A stretch of 50,321 bases of DNA, taken from the IMG/VR virus record IMGVR_UViG_3300044972_000345, positions 1-50,321 of that record. One strand, written 5' to 3'. This document shows, one piece after another, positions 8,255 through 15,806 of this stretch. The translations under genes and the position numbers were made by a program. The DNA is from a virus. Every line of letters begins with the position of its first letter. The stretch's first letter is position 1. The notes under the pieces are model-generated. The model worked only from the letters and a program-made list of their open reading frames with translations, was not told the origin of the DNA and made no database searches.

Positions 8255-8553
8255 TCTTCTTCCAATTTAATTTGAAGCGGGTGGCCATTTGTACGTGCTT
8301 GATTGGTTGTCTCAACTGCTTTGGCTTCGGCAATTTCGAAACTGTATATTCCGGCTATACCGCTGCCAGTTTCGTGTACTTCCAACATGACTTCTTTTGC
8401 AGTATCTACTGAATGTTTAAAAACTTCCATCAGCATGGAGATTACAAAATCCATAGGAGTGCTGTCGTCGTTGAGTAGAATAACTTTCCAACGCTTTGGT
8501 TCACTCACTACTACTTTAATTTTCTCGTCTAGCTGAATATCTGTGCCTGCCAT
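8251..8553 (-). CDS. clpS: ClpS, N-end-rule adaptor of ClpAP
   Basis: A 100-residue protein carrying WKVILLNDDSTPMDFV, the ClpS substrate-pocket signature (VxLxNDDxTPMxFV). EVHETGSGIAGIYSFEIAEAKA follows, corresponding to the conserved HxxGxGxxGxxxxExAExK segment. ClpS delivers proteins with destabilising N-terminal residues to ClpAP and inhibits SsrA-substrate turnover. A phage copy could redirect host proteolysis. It lies between hsp20 and heme oxygenase, after a strong hairpin at 8568-8589, and has a GGAG ribosome site. Confidence 0.93.
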   Translation of the reverse strand: MAGTDIQLDEKIKVVVSEPKRWKVILLNDDSTPMDFVISMLMEVFKHSVDTAKEVMLEVHETGSGIAGIYSFEIAEAKAVETTNQARTNGHPLQIKLEEE

Positions 8554-8567
8554 TTAGTTCTCCAAAG

Positions 8568-8589
8568 ATGGGGGAATTTCTTCCCCCAT
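8568..8589 (-). other. Perfect 9-bp intercistronic hairpin between hsp20 and clpS
   Basis: Arms ATGGGGGAA and TTCCCCCAT close a 4-base loop. No U-run follows on the minus strand; GGAG and the clpS start come instead. It therefore looks like an RNA-processing, stability or translation-control hairpin rather than a simple terminator. Confidence 0.6.
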
Positions 8590-8600
8590 TGTTATTTACA

Positions 8601-9023
8601 TTATTTAATTTTGATTTGACGTGGTTTTAATGCTTCAGGAATAATACGCTCAATTTCAATCTTAAGCATACCATCCTTGACTTCAGCACCTCGAACTTCC
8701 ATATACTCTGCAAGAGTAAATTGTTGTTCAAAATCCCTAGCTGCCAAACCACGATGTAGATATTCTACGCCTTCGCTAACAGAAGTTTTCTTACCTGTAA
8801 TGTACAGTTGATCCTGATCAACTTCTACAGTAATTTCTTCCTTACTAAATCCAGCAACTGCAACCTCAATACCATAATGTGTATCATTATACTTTACAAT
8901 ATTGTGCGGTGGGTAATTGCCATTTACGTTAGAAAATTGATTGTTAAAATAACGATCAAATCCTACAAGTGCTCTGCTAAGATTAGCAAGTTGGGCTGTA
9001 TCTACAGTTCTTAGTTGTGTCAT
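8601..9023 (-). CDS. Small heat-shock protein (Hsp20/IbpA type)
   Basis: A 140-residue protein with an alpha-crystallin domain at about residues 45-135. YGIEVAVAGFSKEEITVEVDQDQLYITGKK is the IbpA-like beta3-beta5 region, and the A-x-x-x-F-x-x-x-F-x-L segment appears as GLAARDFEQQFTL. The C-terminal tail ends near RQIKIK, close to the I-x-I/V motif. It holds aggregated proteins for DnaK, whose gene lies just upstream in transcription order. It shares a 26-27-base leader with dnaK. Confidence 0.92.
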   Translation of the reverse strand: MTQLRTVDTAQLANLSRALVGFDRYFNNQFSNVNGNYPPHNIVKYNDTHYGIEVAVAGFSKEEITVEVDQDQLYITGKKTSVSEGVEYLHRGLAARDFEQQFTLAEYMEVRGAEVKDGMLKIEIERIIPEALKPRQIKIK

Positions 9024-9076
9024 AATTTTCTCCTTTGATTAAGCAAGAACTTTGCAGGACCCCGAAGGCATCCTGC
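9024..9076 (-). promoter_or_regulatory. hsp20 leader: UUCG hairpin plus putative Shine-Dalgarno-masking element
   Basis: Reading leftwards there is a hairpin at 9054-9076 (GCAGGA/TCCTGC arms, inner CC-TTCG-GG tetraloop), then TTCTTGCTTAATC, then AAAGGAGAAAATT and ATG. UUCUU can pair with the GGAGAA of the ribosome site. The same layout occurs before dnaK (10996-11048), so a shared RNA-level control is likely; a thermosensor is one reading. Confidence 0.5.
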
Positions 9077-9090
9077 TTGTTTACATTATA

Positions 9091-10995
9091 TTACTTTTTG
9101 TCTGTGATGTCAACTTCAGTGAAGGCTGCATCCACAGTAGTTTCACCACTTTCAGTTTGTGGTGAATTTTTAGCTTGTTCTGCGGCTTGTTTTTTAGCCA
9201 TTACAGGACCTGCTGTTTCAAAGAATGCAGTCATTGAAGTAGTAATGGCTTCTACATCTTCTCCACTGATAGCAGTTTCAACTGTGGTCAGAGCAGTTTC
9301 GTAGGCAGTCTTTTCTTCTTCAGACAACTGATCCTTGAATTCCGCATAATCTTTCTTAATGCTATGAATAGTTGCTTCTGCGTTATTACGTGCATCAATC
9401 AATTCACGTGTCTTCTTATCAGACTCTGCGTTTTCTTCTGCATCACGTACCATACGTTGGATCTCAGCTTCTGTTAAGCCGCTATCTGACTTGATAGTGA
9501 TTTTGTTTTCTTTGCCAGTATTTTTATCTTTGGCACTGACATTCAAGATACCGTTGGCATCAATATCCAGTGTGACTTCAATCTGCGGCATGCCACGCAT
9601 TGATGGTGCAATACCCTCAAGATTAAACTCTCCTAAGATCTTGTTGTACTTGAACAACTCACGCTCACCTTGTGCAACTTTAATAGTCACAGCTGGCTGG
9701 TTGTCTTCTGCTGTTGAAAACACTTGTGAATGTTTGGTTGGGATAGTTGTGTTCTTCTTAATCAACTTGGTAAACACGCCGCCCATTGTTTCAATACCCA
9801 AACTCAGTGGAGTTACGTCCAGCAATAACACGTCTGTCTTGTCGCCAGCTAACACAGCACCTTGAATGGCAGCACCTGCGGCAACAGCTTCGTCTGGGTT
9901 CACGTCTTTACGCGGTGCTTTGCCAAATAATGCTTCAACAGCTTCCTGCACCTTAGGCATACGTGACTGACCACCAACAAGGATAACTTCGTCAATGTCT
10001 GCGGCAGTTACTTTGGCATCTGCCATGGCAATCTTACATGGCTCAATACTACGTGCAATTAAATTCTCGACCATTCCTTCAAACTTGGCACGACTAATAG
10101 TCACATTCATGTGCTTTGGACCGTTTGCATCTGCTGTGATGTATGGTAGATTAACGCTAGTTGATTGGGCTGATGACAATTCAATCTTGGCTTTTTCTGC
10201 GGCCTCTTTCAAACGTTGCAAGGCAAGCATGTCTTGTTTGAGATCGACTGCATTGTCTTTCTTGAACTCTGCAACTAGGTAGTCCATTAGAACTTGGTCG
10301 AAGTCTTCACCGCCAAGGAATGTATCGCCATTTGTACTCAACACTTCAATTTGTTTGTCACCGTCCACATTGGCAATTTCAATAATACTTACGTCAAATG
10401 TACCGCCACCCAAGTCGTACACTGCAATTTTGCGATCTTTCTTATCCTGCTTATCCACACCGTAGGCCAATGCAGCCGCAGTAGGTTCGTTGATAATACG
10501 CAACACTTCCAAGCCAGCAATACGGCCAGCGTCTTTAGTTGCTTGACGCTGGCTGTCGTTGAAGTAAGCAGGAACAGTAATAACAGCCTGTGTTACTTCA
10601 TATCCAAGATAATCTTCAGCTGTTTTTTTCATTTTGCGAAGTACTTCAGCTGACACTTGTTGTGGTGCTAGCTTTTCACCATTTGCTTCAATCCAAGCAT
10701 CACCGTTGTCTGCTTTGACAATGCCGTAGGGCATCAAGTCAATGTCTTTCTGTACTTCTTTTTCGTCAAACTTACGTCCAATAAGACGTTTGCTAGCGTA
10801 GATTGTATTCTTTGGGTTTGTGACTGCTTGTCGTTTTGCTGTAGCGCCTACAAGAATTTCGTCTTTGGCGTAAGCTACGATTGATGGTGTTGTTCTAGCA
10901 CCTTCGCTGTTTTCAATTACTTTTGCAATTCCGTTTTCCAGGATTGCCACACAGCTATTTGTTGTACCTAAATCGATACCGATGATTTTGCTCAT
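9091..10995 (-). CDS. dnaK: Molecular chaperone DnaK (Hsp70)
   Basis: A 634-residue full-length Hsp70. It shows the ATPase-domain signatures [13 protein letters not shown] (phosphate 1), [13 protein letters not shown] (phosphate 2) and [14 protein letters not shown], then the hydrophobic [14 protein letters not shown] linker and substrate-binding domain, ending DITDKK. It looks fully functional. I chose the start at 10995 ([10 protein letters not shown]) because AAAGGAG lies in front of it. DnaK in phages is rare; here it heads a unit with hsp20 and clpS and may fold virion or photopigment-related proteins. A GATAAATA late box lies at 11054-11061. Confidence 0.97.
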   Translation of the reverse strand: MSKIIGIDLGTTNSCVAILENGIAKVIENSEGARTTPSIVAYAKDEILVGATAKRQAVTNPKNTIYASKRLIGRKFDEKEVQKDIDLMPYGIVKADNGDAWIEANGEKLAPQQVSAEVLRKMKKTAEDYLGYEVTQAVITVPAYFNDSQRQATKDAGRIAGLEVLRIINEPTAAALAYGVDKQDKKDRKIAVYDLGGGTFDVSIIEIANVDGDKQIEVLSTNGDTFLGGEDFDQVLMDYLVAEFKKDNAVDLKQDMLALQRLKEAAEKAKIELSSAQSTSVNLPYITADANGPKHMNVTISRAKFEGMVENLIARSIEPCKIAMADAKVTAADIDEVILVGGQSRMPKVQEAVEALFGKAPRKDVNPDEAVAAGAAIQGAVLAGDKTDVLLLDVTPLSLGIETMGGVFTKLIKKNTTIPTKHSQVFSTAEDNQPAVTIKVAQGERELFKYNKILGEFNLEGIAPSMRGMPQIEVTLDIDANGILNVSAKDKNTGKENKITIKSDSGLTEAEIQRMVRDAEENAESDKKTRELIDARNNAEATIHSIKKDYAEFKDQLSEEEKTAYETALTTVETAISGEDVEAITTSMTAFFETAGPVMAKKQAAEQAKNSPQTESGETTVDAAFTEVDITDKK

Positions 10996-11048
10996 AATTT
11001 TCTCCTTTAAATTAAGCAAGAATATGTAAAACCCTTACGGCGTTTTAC
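10996..11048 (-). promoter_or_regulatory. dnaK leader: GNRA-loop hairpin plus putative Shine-Dalgarno-masking element
   Basis: The hairpin at 11026-11048 has arms GTAAAAC/GTTTTAC and an inner CC-GTAA-GG tetraloop. It is followed by TTCTTGCTTAATTT, AAAGGAGAAAATT and ATG, nearly identical to the hsp20 leader. UUCUU versus GGAGAA pairing would cover the ribosome site. Confidence 0.5.
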
Positions 11049-11053
11049 AAATT

Positions 11054-11061
11054 TATTTATC
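11054..11061 (-). promoter_or_regulatory. Late promoter box upstream of dnaK
   Basis: GATAAATA on the minus strand, just after the mazG stop. It would give a dnaK leader of about 50 bases containing the hairpin and masking element. Confidence 0.5.
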
Positions 11062-11063
11062 TC

Positions 11064-11348
11064 TCAAACATTGTCTTTATTAAAAATGTTTGACCATATT
11101 TTAAGTTTTTCACGCTTGGCGTCAGCGGCCAGTTCAATGTTAGCCCAACTAACAACATCCATCTCTTGGAGTATTTCAATCATAGCATACAAGTCGCCCA
11201 GTTCTTCTTCAAGATGTTCCCTGTTAGTTTTGGGTTTGCCAGGCTTGAGGTTATCAAGCCCAAATCGACTAATTTTACTAACTGCTTGAATTACTTCAGC
11301 ACATTCTTCTTGCAGAATATCCATTGCTTCTTTTGTTTGTGCTTCCAT
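11064..11348 (-). CDS. mazG: MazG-like nucleotide pyrophosphohydrolase
   Basis: A 94-residue protein with the all-alpha NTP-PPase signature: an ILQEECAEVIQAVSK helix with E-E-x-x-E, then EHLEEELGDLYAMIEIL with the E-x-x-D metal site. MazG-type enzymes hydrolyse (d)NTPs to NMPs and pyrophosphate, and in marine phages are linked to nucleotide recycling or alarmone tuning. I chose the start at 11348 (MEAQTKEAMD) because AAGGAAAG precedes it and it follows the exonuclease stop by one base. Confidence 0.88.
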   Translation of the reverse strand: MEAQTKEAMDILQEECAEVIQAVSKISRFGLDNLKPGKPKTNREHLEEELGDLYAMIEILQEMDVVSWANIELAADAKREKLKIWSNIFNKDNV

Positions 11349-11349
11349 G

Positions 11350-11934
11350 TTATCTTTCCTTTGAAAACGGAGCAATATAAGTGCCACCACTTGTTGTGCT
11401 GGTACGCAGTGTGTTATAAACATTTTGAATACCCACTGCTTGATTCCACGCATCTTCCAGTGCGTGGTGTGCAGTGACTGGAGGACGTTGCGGATTAATG
11501 CCAAGATCAAATGCTGTGCGTACATCACGTACTTCCCAGAAACTCCAAGGAATTGCTTTGCCAATTTTACGGAACACATGTTCGCAAATAATAATATCAA
11601 AACAGGATCCGTTTGACCACACACGTTTGGCGCCCCAGCAGAATTTGTACAGTTGTGCAAATGCATCCGCAATATCAATCCTTCCGTCTGGATCAAATGC
11701 AGCTTCTTGTGCGGCCTTGTTTTGGTTGGCCCACCAAGCAATTGTGTCATCGTTGGTTGTTAGGCCGATTCTGTCACAGCTATCCAAATCTACTTTAACG
11801 TAGAAGCTGTCCATTTTTGGTTCTTTGATTTCGGATCCGAACGGATCGAATTTTACTGCACCGATTGTAAGGATAGTTGAATCCGGAGTTGTATTCAACG
11901 TTTCCAAATCAATCATGATATCTGTATTTGCCAT
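11350..11934 (-). CDS. DEDDh 3'-5' exonuclease (DexA / RNase AS-like)
   Basis: A 194-residue protein starting MANTDIMIDLETLNTTPDS (ExoI D-x-E). TIAWWANQNKAAQ, WEVRDVRTAFDLG and the final HHALEDAWNQA (H-x4-D, ExoIII) complete a DEDDh site. The TIxWWxNQ and RDxRT segments are shared with T4 DexA and the Rv2179c/RNase AS group. It may trim DNA or RNA 3' ends. A strong host-type promoter with a palindrome at the start site precedes it, suggesting early, regulated expression. Confidence 0.85.
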   Translation of the reverse strand: MANTDIMIDLETLNTTPDSTILTIGAVKFDPFGSEIKEPKMDSFYVKVDLDSCDRIGLTTNDDTIAWWANQNKAAQEAAFDPDGRIDIADAFAQLYKFCWGAKRVWSNGSCFDIIICEHVFRKIGKAIPWSFWEVRDVRTAFDLGINPQRPPVTAHHALEDAWNQAVGIQNVYNTLRTSTTSGGTYIAPFSKER

Positions 11935-11988
11935 GTAAGCTCTTTCATAGTGAGCTTACATTATAACAGACTTATTGCGTTAAGTCAA
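11935..11988 (-). promoter_or_regulatory. Strong sigma70-type promoter with palindromic operator
   Basis: TTGACT (11983-11988), 17-base spacer, TATAAT (11960-11965). Directly after the -10 there is a perfect inverted repeat GTAAGCTC-N9-GAGCTTAC (11935-11959) reaching the ATG of the exonuclease gene. The expected start site falls inside the repeat, as for a repressor operator or a leader hairpin masking the start. The -35 box contains the bS21 stop codon. Confidence 0.8.
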
Positions 11989-12221
11989 TAGAATTTTGGT
12001 GGAAGTTGTTGATCACGTAGTTGTTTTCTTAGGCGTGACTTGGCCGCGCCTTTTTTACGTTTACGCTCAGTTGTTGGCTTTTCGTAGAATTCTTTCTTCT
12101 TAAGATCTTCTAAAATTCCCGAATCATCTATTTTACGTTTAAAACGTCGTAGTGCTTGATTGATGTTTTCGTTATCTTTAACGGTGACACCAGTGCCTTT
12201 ACTCTTCTTCTGATATATCAT
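11985..12221 (-). CDS. rpsU: Ribosomal protein bS21
   Basis: A 78-residue basic protein. VKDNENINQALRRFKRKIDDSG then KKEFYEKPTTERKRKKGAAK is the bS21 core almost residue for residue (ALRRFKR...REFYEKPTxxRKRK). bS21 sits near the anti-Shine-Dalgarno end of 16S rRNA and aids initiation. Phage copies are known in large aquatic phages and may bias ribosomes to phage mRNAs, which is relevant here because many late genes appear leaderless. The start overlaps the upstream gene by 23 bases. Confidence 0.93.
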   Translation of the reverse strand: MIYQKKSKGTGVTVKDNENINQALRRFKRKIDDSGILEDLKKKEFYEKPTTERKRKKGAAKSRLRKQLRDQQLPPKFY

Positions 12222-12618
12222 TGTCTTCCTCTTCGTCCGATATTTCTAATTTTTGGATAATCCAATCCAAGTCAAAAATTCTATTTTTGCTTATCAATTT
12301 ATAGGGTACAGTTTCATTCATAGTTATATAGTAAGCATTTGGCATTGCCAACAAGAAACTGATAAAACGACTGGTAATAGGGTCACAGTTATCAACATCG
12401 ATAATTACAACTTCGACTTGATGTGCAATACTAAGTGCCCAACTAACATCAACATCGTCATCATCGTACATGAATACGTTGATGTCATCAATTGATTGAC
12501 TTAAAATAGTTTGGAACTTTTCCTTGATTTGCATCGATGGTTTAATCAATAAGTAACTAAGGTTCATATTGAATAACTTATCGGGAGGCGTTATTAATGT
12601 TATCTTTCCTAAGTTCAT
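12199..12618 (-). CDS. Hypothetical phage protein, acidic C-terminus
   Basis: A 139-residue protein. The middle reads VEVVIIDVDNCDPITSRFISFLLAMPNAYYIT, a beta-alpha pattern that could be a Rossmann-like or Toprim-like fold but lacks a diagnostic motif. The C-terminus is strongly acidic (ISDEEEDNDISEEE). It overlaps bS21 downstream and the -1 extension frame (12578-12913) upstream. I do not recognise the family. Confidence 0.7.
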   Translation of the reverse strand: MNLGKITLITPPDKLFNMNLSYLLIKPSMQIKEKFQTILSQSIDDINVFMYDDDDVDVSWALSIAHQVEVVIIDVDNCDPITSRFISFLLAMPNAYYITMNETVPYKLISKNRIFDLDWIIQKLEISDEEEDNDISEEE

Positions 12619-12913
12619 ATATTCTATCTACAAATTGGTTTAATTTTTCTATTGGGTAATTACTAAATCTTGGGCCATGTATTTGTGTTTCGTTAACAAA
12701 TTTAGCTAGTGCTGGATCTGTTACTTCATCAACCACCAAGTCCTTAAATTTACTTATGCCATACAGTTTGTATAACTCGTCTTTTGCACGGGAACTTGAA
12801 CGTGTAGTAATTCTTGACCAAAGTGTTTCTTCGCTTTGTTCTGAATTTTGTACATATGTTAGTCCCTGTTCTTGATTTGTATCTTGCCTTCCTGATCCTT
12901 GATCATGTAAGTC
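12578..12913 (-). other. Start-less open frame: -1 frameshift extension of the 12859-14046 gene, or a broken gene
   Basis: From the A9 run at 12914-12922 the -1 frame is open for 111 codons to TAA at 12578. It contains clearly protein-like sequence such as EETLWSRITTRSSSRAKDEL and KFVNETQIHGPRFSNYPIEK. It has no in-frame ATG and no early GTG or TTG. Two readings fit: (a) -1 slippage at A AAA AAG inside the upstream gene makes a fusion; (b) a separate gene starting at ATG 12855 (AGGGA ribosome site) whose frame is off by one base in the AAAA run right after the start. Confidence 0.6.
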
Positions 12914-14046
12914 TTTTTTTTTGATTCTTCTGCTGTAGTGTCTTCGAGGATTGGTTCAACAGGCGTTATTTCATCCTGCCGAACCAATTTAGAATCTTCC
13001 ACCAACTGCTTTTCAGCTTCTTCAATCATTCGGTTCCATTTGTCCAGTTCTGATATTTGTTCTGGTTGCGGCTCCGGTGCAGTTATATCACCTCCTAGTG
13101 CTGTCAACGGCGTTTCGCTTGGAACTTCTGGCTGTGTGTGTTCGTGTTCAAATGTGTCAGCAGGATGTTCTCCGGCATCTACAAATTTAAGTGGTTGTTT
13201 AATTTCTTCTTGTGCTGTGACAGTAGGTTCAACAACTATGTTGTTGTCACTCTCCGTGGTCAGGCTGTCACCCTCTGCTTTTTTCTGTTCACGCAACCAA
13301 CCAAATGTCATTTGTGCGGCCAGCAACATGATAACAGCAAGCGGATCAAACACAATAACAATCATTATGATAATCCATGTTACTGCACGTTCCAATGAGT
13401 TCTCATCGGCGCCCTGATCACCGTAGATAAATTTGGCAATGTATTTGATTGGGCCTACTTCGGCTTCTACTTTACGTACTTCTGCTCGAATAGGTGCGGC
13501 TTGGTCATTAAGAGTAGCAATAAGCTTCTGGTTGGCTTCAATGTCTTTGGCCAACGCACTGCGATCACGAGACTGAGCTTTGCGTATTGAAACCGCTTTG
13601 TCGGCACCTTTTTCATCTTGACTGCGACCCATGACTTGGTCAACCGCCTCATCCATTTGTTTAAGTTGCTTGCGGTTGGCTTCAATATTTTCTTTGGCTG
13701 TTTTAATTTTTTCATCATAGATTGCTATCTTACTTTGAACATCACCACTTACTAAATTTTGATCATTGTGTGCTTTAGAGAGGAAACCAAAAATACCCAT
13801 GCTGGTAATCAGCATTAAGACCATGACTGCTGAAATCATGTAATATTTCATGAAACGTGGAGCACGTTCCCAATTTTCTTTCAGCCAACTAGCACACACC
13901 AGTTTACCAATCTCAAGGGCCGATCCCATGATAATAATTGGAATCACTGCGGCTGAAAAGATAGCGGTCAAACCTACTACGGAATAGTAGATTGCGACCG
14001 CTGAAATAATAAGACCAGTGAGTAGCAATAGCCAGGCTAAAATCAT
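12859..14046 (-). CDS. Membrane coiled-coil protein with acidic C-terminal tail
   Basis: A 395-residue protein with three N-terminal hydrophobic segments (within about residues 1-90), a long charged coiled coil (about 105-200, KIAIYDEKIKTAKENIEANRKQL), a further transmembrane segment (about 223-246, WIIIMIVIVFDPLAVIMLLAA) and a ~140-residue Pro/Glu-rich tail. The layout matches membrane proteins seen in T4-like phages of marine bacteria. Function unknown; a membrane-associated virion or takeover role is possible. The codons TCA AAA AAA AAG near the 3' end form the E. coli dnaX-type slippery heptamer A AAA AAG in frame. Confidence 0.8.
   Translation of the reverse strand: MILAWLLLLTGLIISAVAIYYSVVGLTAIFSAAVIPIIIMGSALEIGKLVCASWLKENWERAPRFMKYYMISAVMVLMLITSMGIFGFLSKAHNDQNLVSGDVQSKIAIYDEKIKTAKENIEANRKQLKQMDEAVDQVMGRSQDEKGADKAVSIRKAQSRDRSALAKDIEANQKLIATLNDQAAPIRAEVRKVEAEVGPIKYIAKFIYGDQGADENSLERAVTWIIIMIVIVFDPLAVIMLLAAQMTFGWLREQKKAEGDSLTTESDNNIVVEPTVTAQEEIKQPLKFVDAGEHPADTFEHEHTQPEVPSETPLTALGGDITAPEPQPEQISELDKWNRMIEEAEKQLVEDSKLVRQDEITPVEPILEDTTAEESKKKTYMIKDQEGKIQIKNRD
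12914..12922 (-). promoter_or_regulatory. A9 slippery run (A AAA AAG), putative -1 frameshift site
   Basis: The heptamer A AAA AAG is in the zero frame (TCA AAA AAA AAG). A small TGATC-AAG-GATCA hairpin starts 7 bases after it. The -1 frame is open for 111 codons. The stimulatory hairpin is weak, so this is less certain than the site at 27667. Confidence 0.45.
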
Positions 14047-14049
14047 CTA

Positions 14050-14682
14050 TTACTCAGCTGTTCCTGCGTTATCTGTAGTAATCAATTCAGTACCGTCAAT
14101 TAATGTAACTGAAACTGTTCCGTAGATGTTAGCAATAGTAGCATTTGGAGAAGCCACTGTAATCGATTCTTGACTATCGCCATTACCGGCTGGGTTGTAA
14201 ACTCGGGCAGCCGCTGTAGTGGCATCCATGATACCACGAGTTACTGCATCTTTGATAGCTTTGGCAATGGTGTCCATTGCGTTACCAGCAACGTCATTAC
14301 CTACAGCAGTCGCACCTTGAAGTGCGCCAGTCAATGGAATACCAGAGTCTCTGTCAAAGCGAGCAGTGAAGGCCAAACTTGTTGCTTGTGCGTCGCCGTT
14401 AGCTTCTGCACCAATTTCAGTGTCAACAACTTGACAATCTGCAAGACCTGTTAAACGATTAATGACATTGCGAAAACGCATGTTACCACGTGCTCTAGCT
14501 TTGCCTTTGATATAAGTGGTTGGGAAATTTGCAGTTGTAAAACTATCAGCTGAATTAGGTGTTACTCCACCGTTTGTATTGGCATCGGCTGTTGGGTAGT
14601 ATGTAGCGTTGGTCATGTCAATCACAACTCTATAGAAGTCTGGTTGTAATTGGTTAGTATCTTGTTGAAATCCTGATGGCAT
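14050..14682 (-). CDS. Probable virion structural protein
   Basis: A 210-residue protein with little Cys and rich in Thr, Ala, Asn and Gly. It starts MPSGFQQDTNQLQPDFYRVV and ends in repeated beta-strand-like stretches (TIANIYGTVSVTLIDGTEL). Composition, a late box with a proper leader and a strong AAGGAG site indicate a highly expressed late structural protein. Family not recognised. Confidence 0.65.
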   Translation of the reverse strand: MPSGFQQDTNQLQPDFYRVVIDMTNATYYPTADANTNGGVTPNSADSFTTANFPTTYIKGKARARGNMRFRNVINRLTGLADCQVVDTEIGAEANGDAQATSLAFTARFDRDSGIPLTGALQGATAVGNDVAGNAMDTIAKAIKDAVTRGIMDATTAAARVYNPAGNGDSQESITVASPNATIANIYGTVSVTLIDGTELITTDNAGTAE

Positions 14683-14704
14683 ATTATGCTCCTTAATTAT
14701 CTAA

Positions 14705-14750
14705 TATTTATCGCATTAAGCCTAATGTATTATTCTACATTGGCTTATGC
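14705..14750 (-). promoter_or_regulatory. Late promoter preceded by a long hairpin
   Basis: GATAAATA (14705-14712) lies 22 bases before the ATG at 14682, with AAGGAG in the leader. Immediately upstream, 14713-14750 holds a 15-bp stem with two single-base bulges (GCATAAGCC and AATGTA in the arms). No U-run follows, so it may protect or end the preceding transcript rather than act as a classic terminator. Confidence 0.6.
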
Positions 14751-14761
14751 AATAAATCAAG

Positions 14762-15097
14762 TTATTTGAACACAATAAGTGCTAACAACCCTGCTTGCAC
14801 AAAGAACCCAAAGCCAATGGTTACAATGTTTAAAAAGTCTTTTTGGATGGCTGCTTTGATAAAAAAGCAAAATAGCCCCGCCCAACAGAACAGCACAAGA
14901 TCAACTGGCGGCATCTTTTCAGTGAGCCCTGTCAATACTGCTAACATTGTTGGAATTGTAGCAAGGTGCATGAGAATTACTGCTACCCAACCCATTGTTT
15001 CTGCACTAATATGCGGTGCTTGTTCCTTAATACTCTTAACCCATAAGTTAAGATCAAAGAAGTCATGTACTGCTGTTTTAACTGTGTTGATATTCAT
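14762..15097 (-). CDS. Small membrane protein, three transmembrane segments
   Basis: A 111-residue protein. A short amphipathic start (FFDLNLWVKSIKEQ) is followed by three hydrophobic helices at about residues 36-58, 66-84 and 88-110. MPPVDLVLFCWAGLFCFFIKA resembles small membrane proteins found in T4-like cyanophages. Function unknown; a holin-like role cannot be excluded because a cell-wall hydrolase gene precedes it directly. Confidence 0.7.
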   Translation of the reverse strand: MNINTVKTAVHDFFDLNLWVKSIKEQAPHISAETMGWVAVILMHLATIPTMLAVLTGLTEKMPPVDLVLFCWAGLFCFFIKAAIQKDFLNIVTIGFGFFVQAGLLALIVFK

Positions 15098-15105
15098 AAT
15101 AATCC

Positions 15106-15636
15106 TTACTTGTAAAAAATATGGCGGCCGATTTTAGCAACTTGCTCTCTACGCCATCCTGGGTTAATGTAATCGCCATGAAAGTATAGTGCGTCTTTAA
15201 CTGCACTAATTCTAAATCCCTCGAGCAAAACCTTCTTTGCTACTTCCATACTTTCGGTATAGACTGGGCCGTTCAGTGGCTTCTTGACTGTTGCTTGTTC
15301 GCAATACCAACTAAATTGGCACAGTACTTTTTCGTATACTACATTCTTTTGGTAAACTACTCTACAGATGTCTCCGGGGAATTGTCCACTTTCTGCTCTG
15401 TTAATTGTTACTTGTGCAACTGCTACTTTACCTTCAAATGGTTCTCCACCTGCTTCGTGATAAATGTTACGTGCTAGGCAATCTAACTGAGTCTGCCTCA
15501 TTTTAGCTGTAATTGGACTAACGTCCAACTGAGCTTGTTTAAGATGGTCGAGCTTGTAAATCGTTGCTCTATATCCTGCGGTTATTACCATCAGCATTGC
15601 CAATGCTAATACTGCTACTTTTATGATGCGTATCAT
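15106..15636 (-). CDS. Cell-wall hydrolase, SleB-like (Hydrolase_2)
   Basis: A 176-residue protein with an N-terminal signal anchor (residues 1-21). The SleB/CwlJ-type catalytic region reads CLARNIYHEAGGEPFEGKVAVAQVTINRAESG with the catalytic Glu in YHEA, and the FSWYC motif and a DALYFHGDY end follow. This family cleaves peptidoglycan glycan strands. The anchor suggests a SAR-type or membrane-tethered endolysin. AAAGGAG precedes the ATG. Confidence 0.88.
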   Translation of the reverse strand: MIRIIKVAVLALAMLMVITAGYRATIYKLDHLKQAQLDVSPITAKMRQTQLDCLARNIYHEAGGEPFEGKVAVAQVTINRAESGQFPGDICRVVYQKNVVYEKVLCQFSWYCEQATVKKPLNGPVYTESMEVAKKVLLEGFRISAVKDALYFHGDYINPGWRREQVAKIGRHIFYK

Positions 15637-15806
15637 GTTGTTTCTCCTTTACGCTGGATCAGGAATTGCTAGTTCCGTCAATTAAAATGGCTCGATACAT
15701 CTCCTATGCGTTAAAGCCCGCTGCTTTTGAGCCCAGAACCTTTCGGGGCAATAAGTAGTTATCCAATAAAATCACCGGATAAACTGCTGTTTTATACTTA
15801 GCTAGG
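15637..15806 (-). other. Gap without a convincing gene
   Basis: Holds the ribosome site of the SleB-like gene and a short leftward frame of about 45 codons from ATG 15841 that overlaps the neighbouring gene and has no clear ribosome site. Nothing else is supported. Confidence 0.4.

Noticed and set aside
12938-13417. 159-codon plus-strand frame antisense to the membrane coiled-coil gene
   Set aside because: Ser/Cys-rich product without motifs, no ribosome site, opposite a gene with clear transmembrane and coiled-coil structure.
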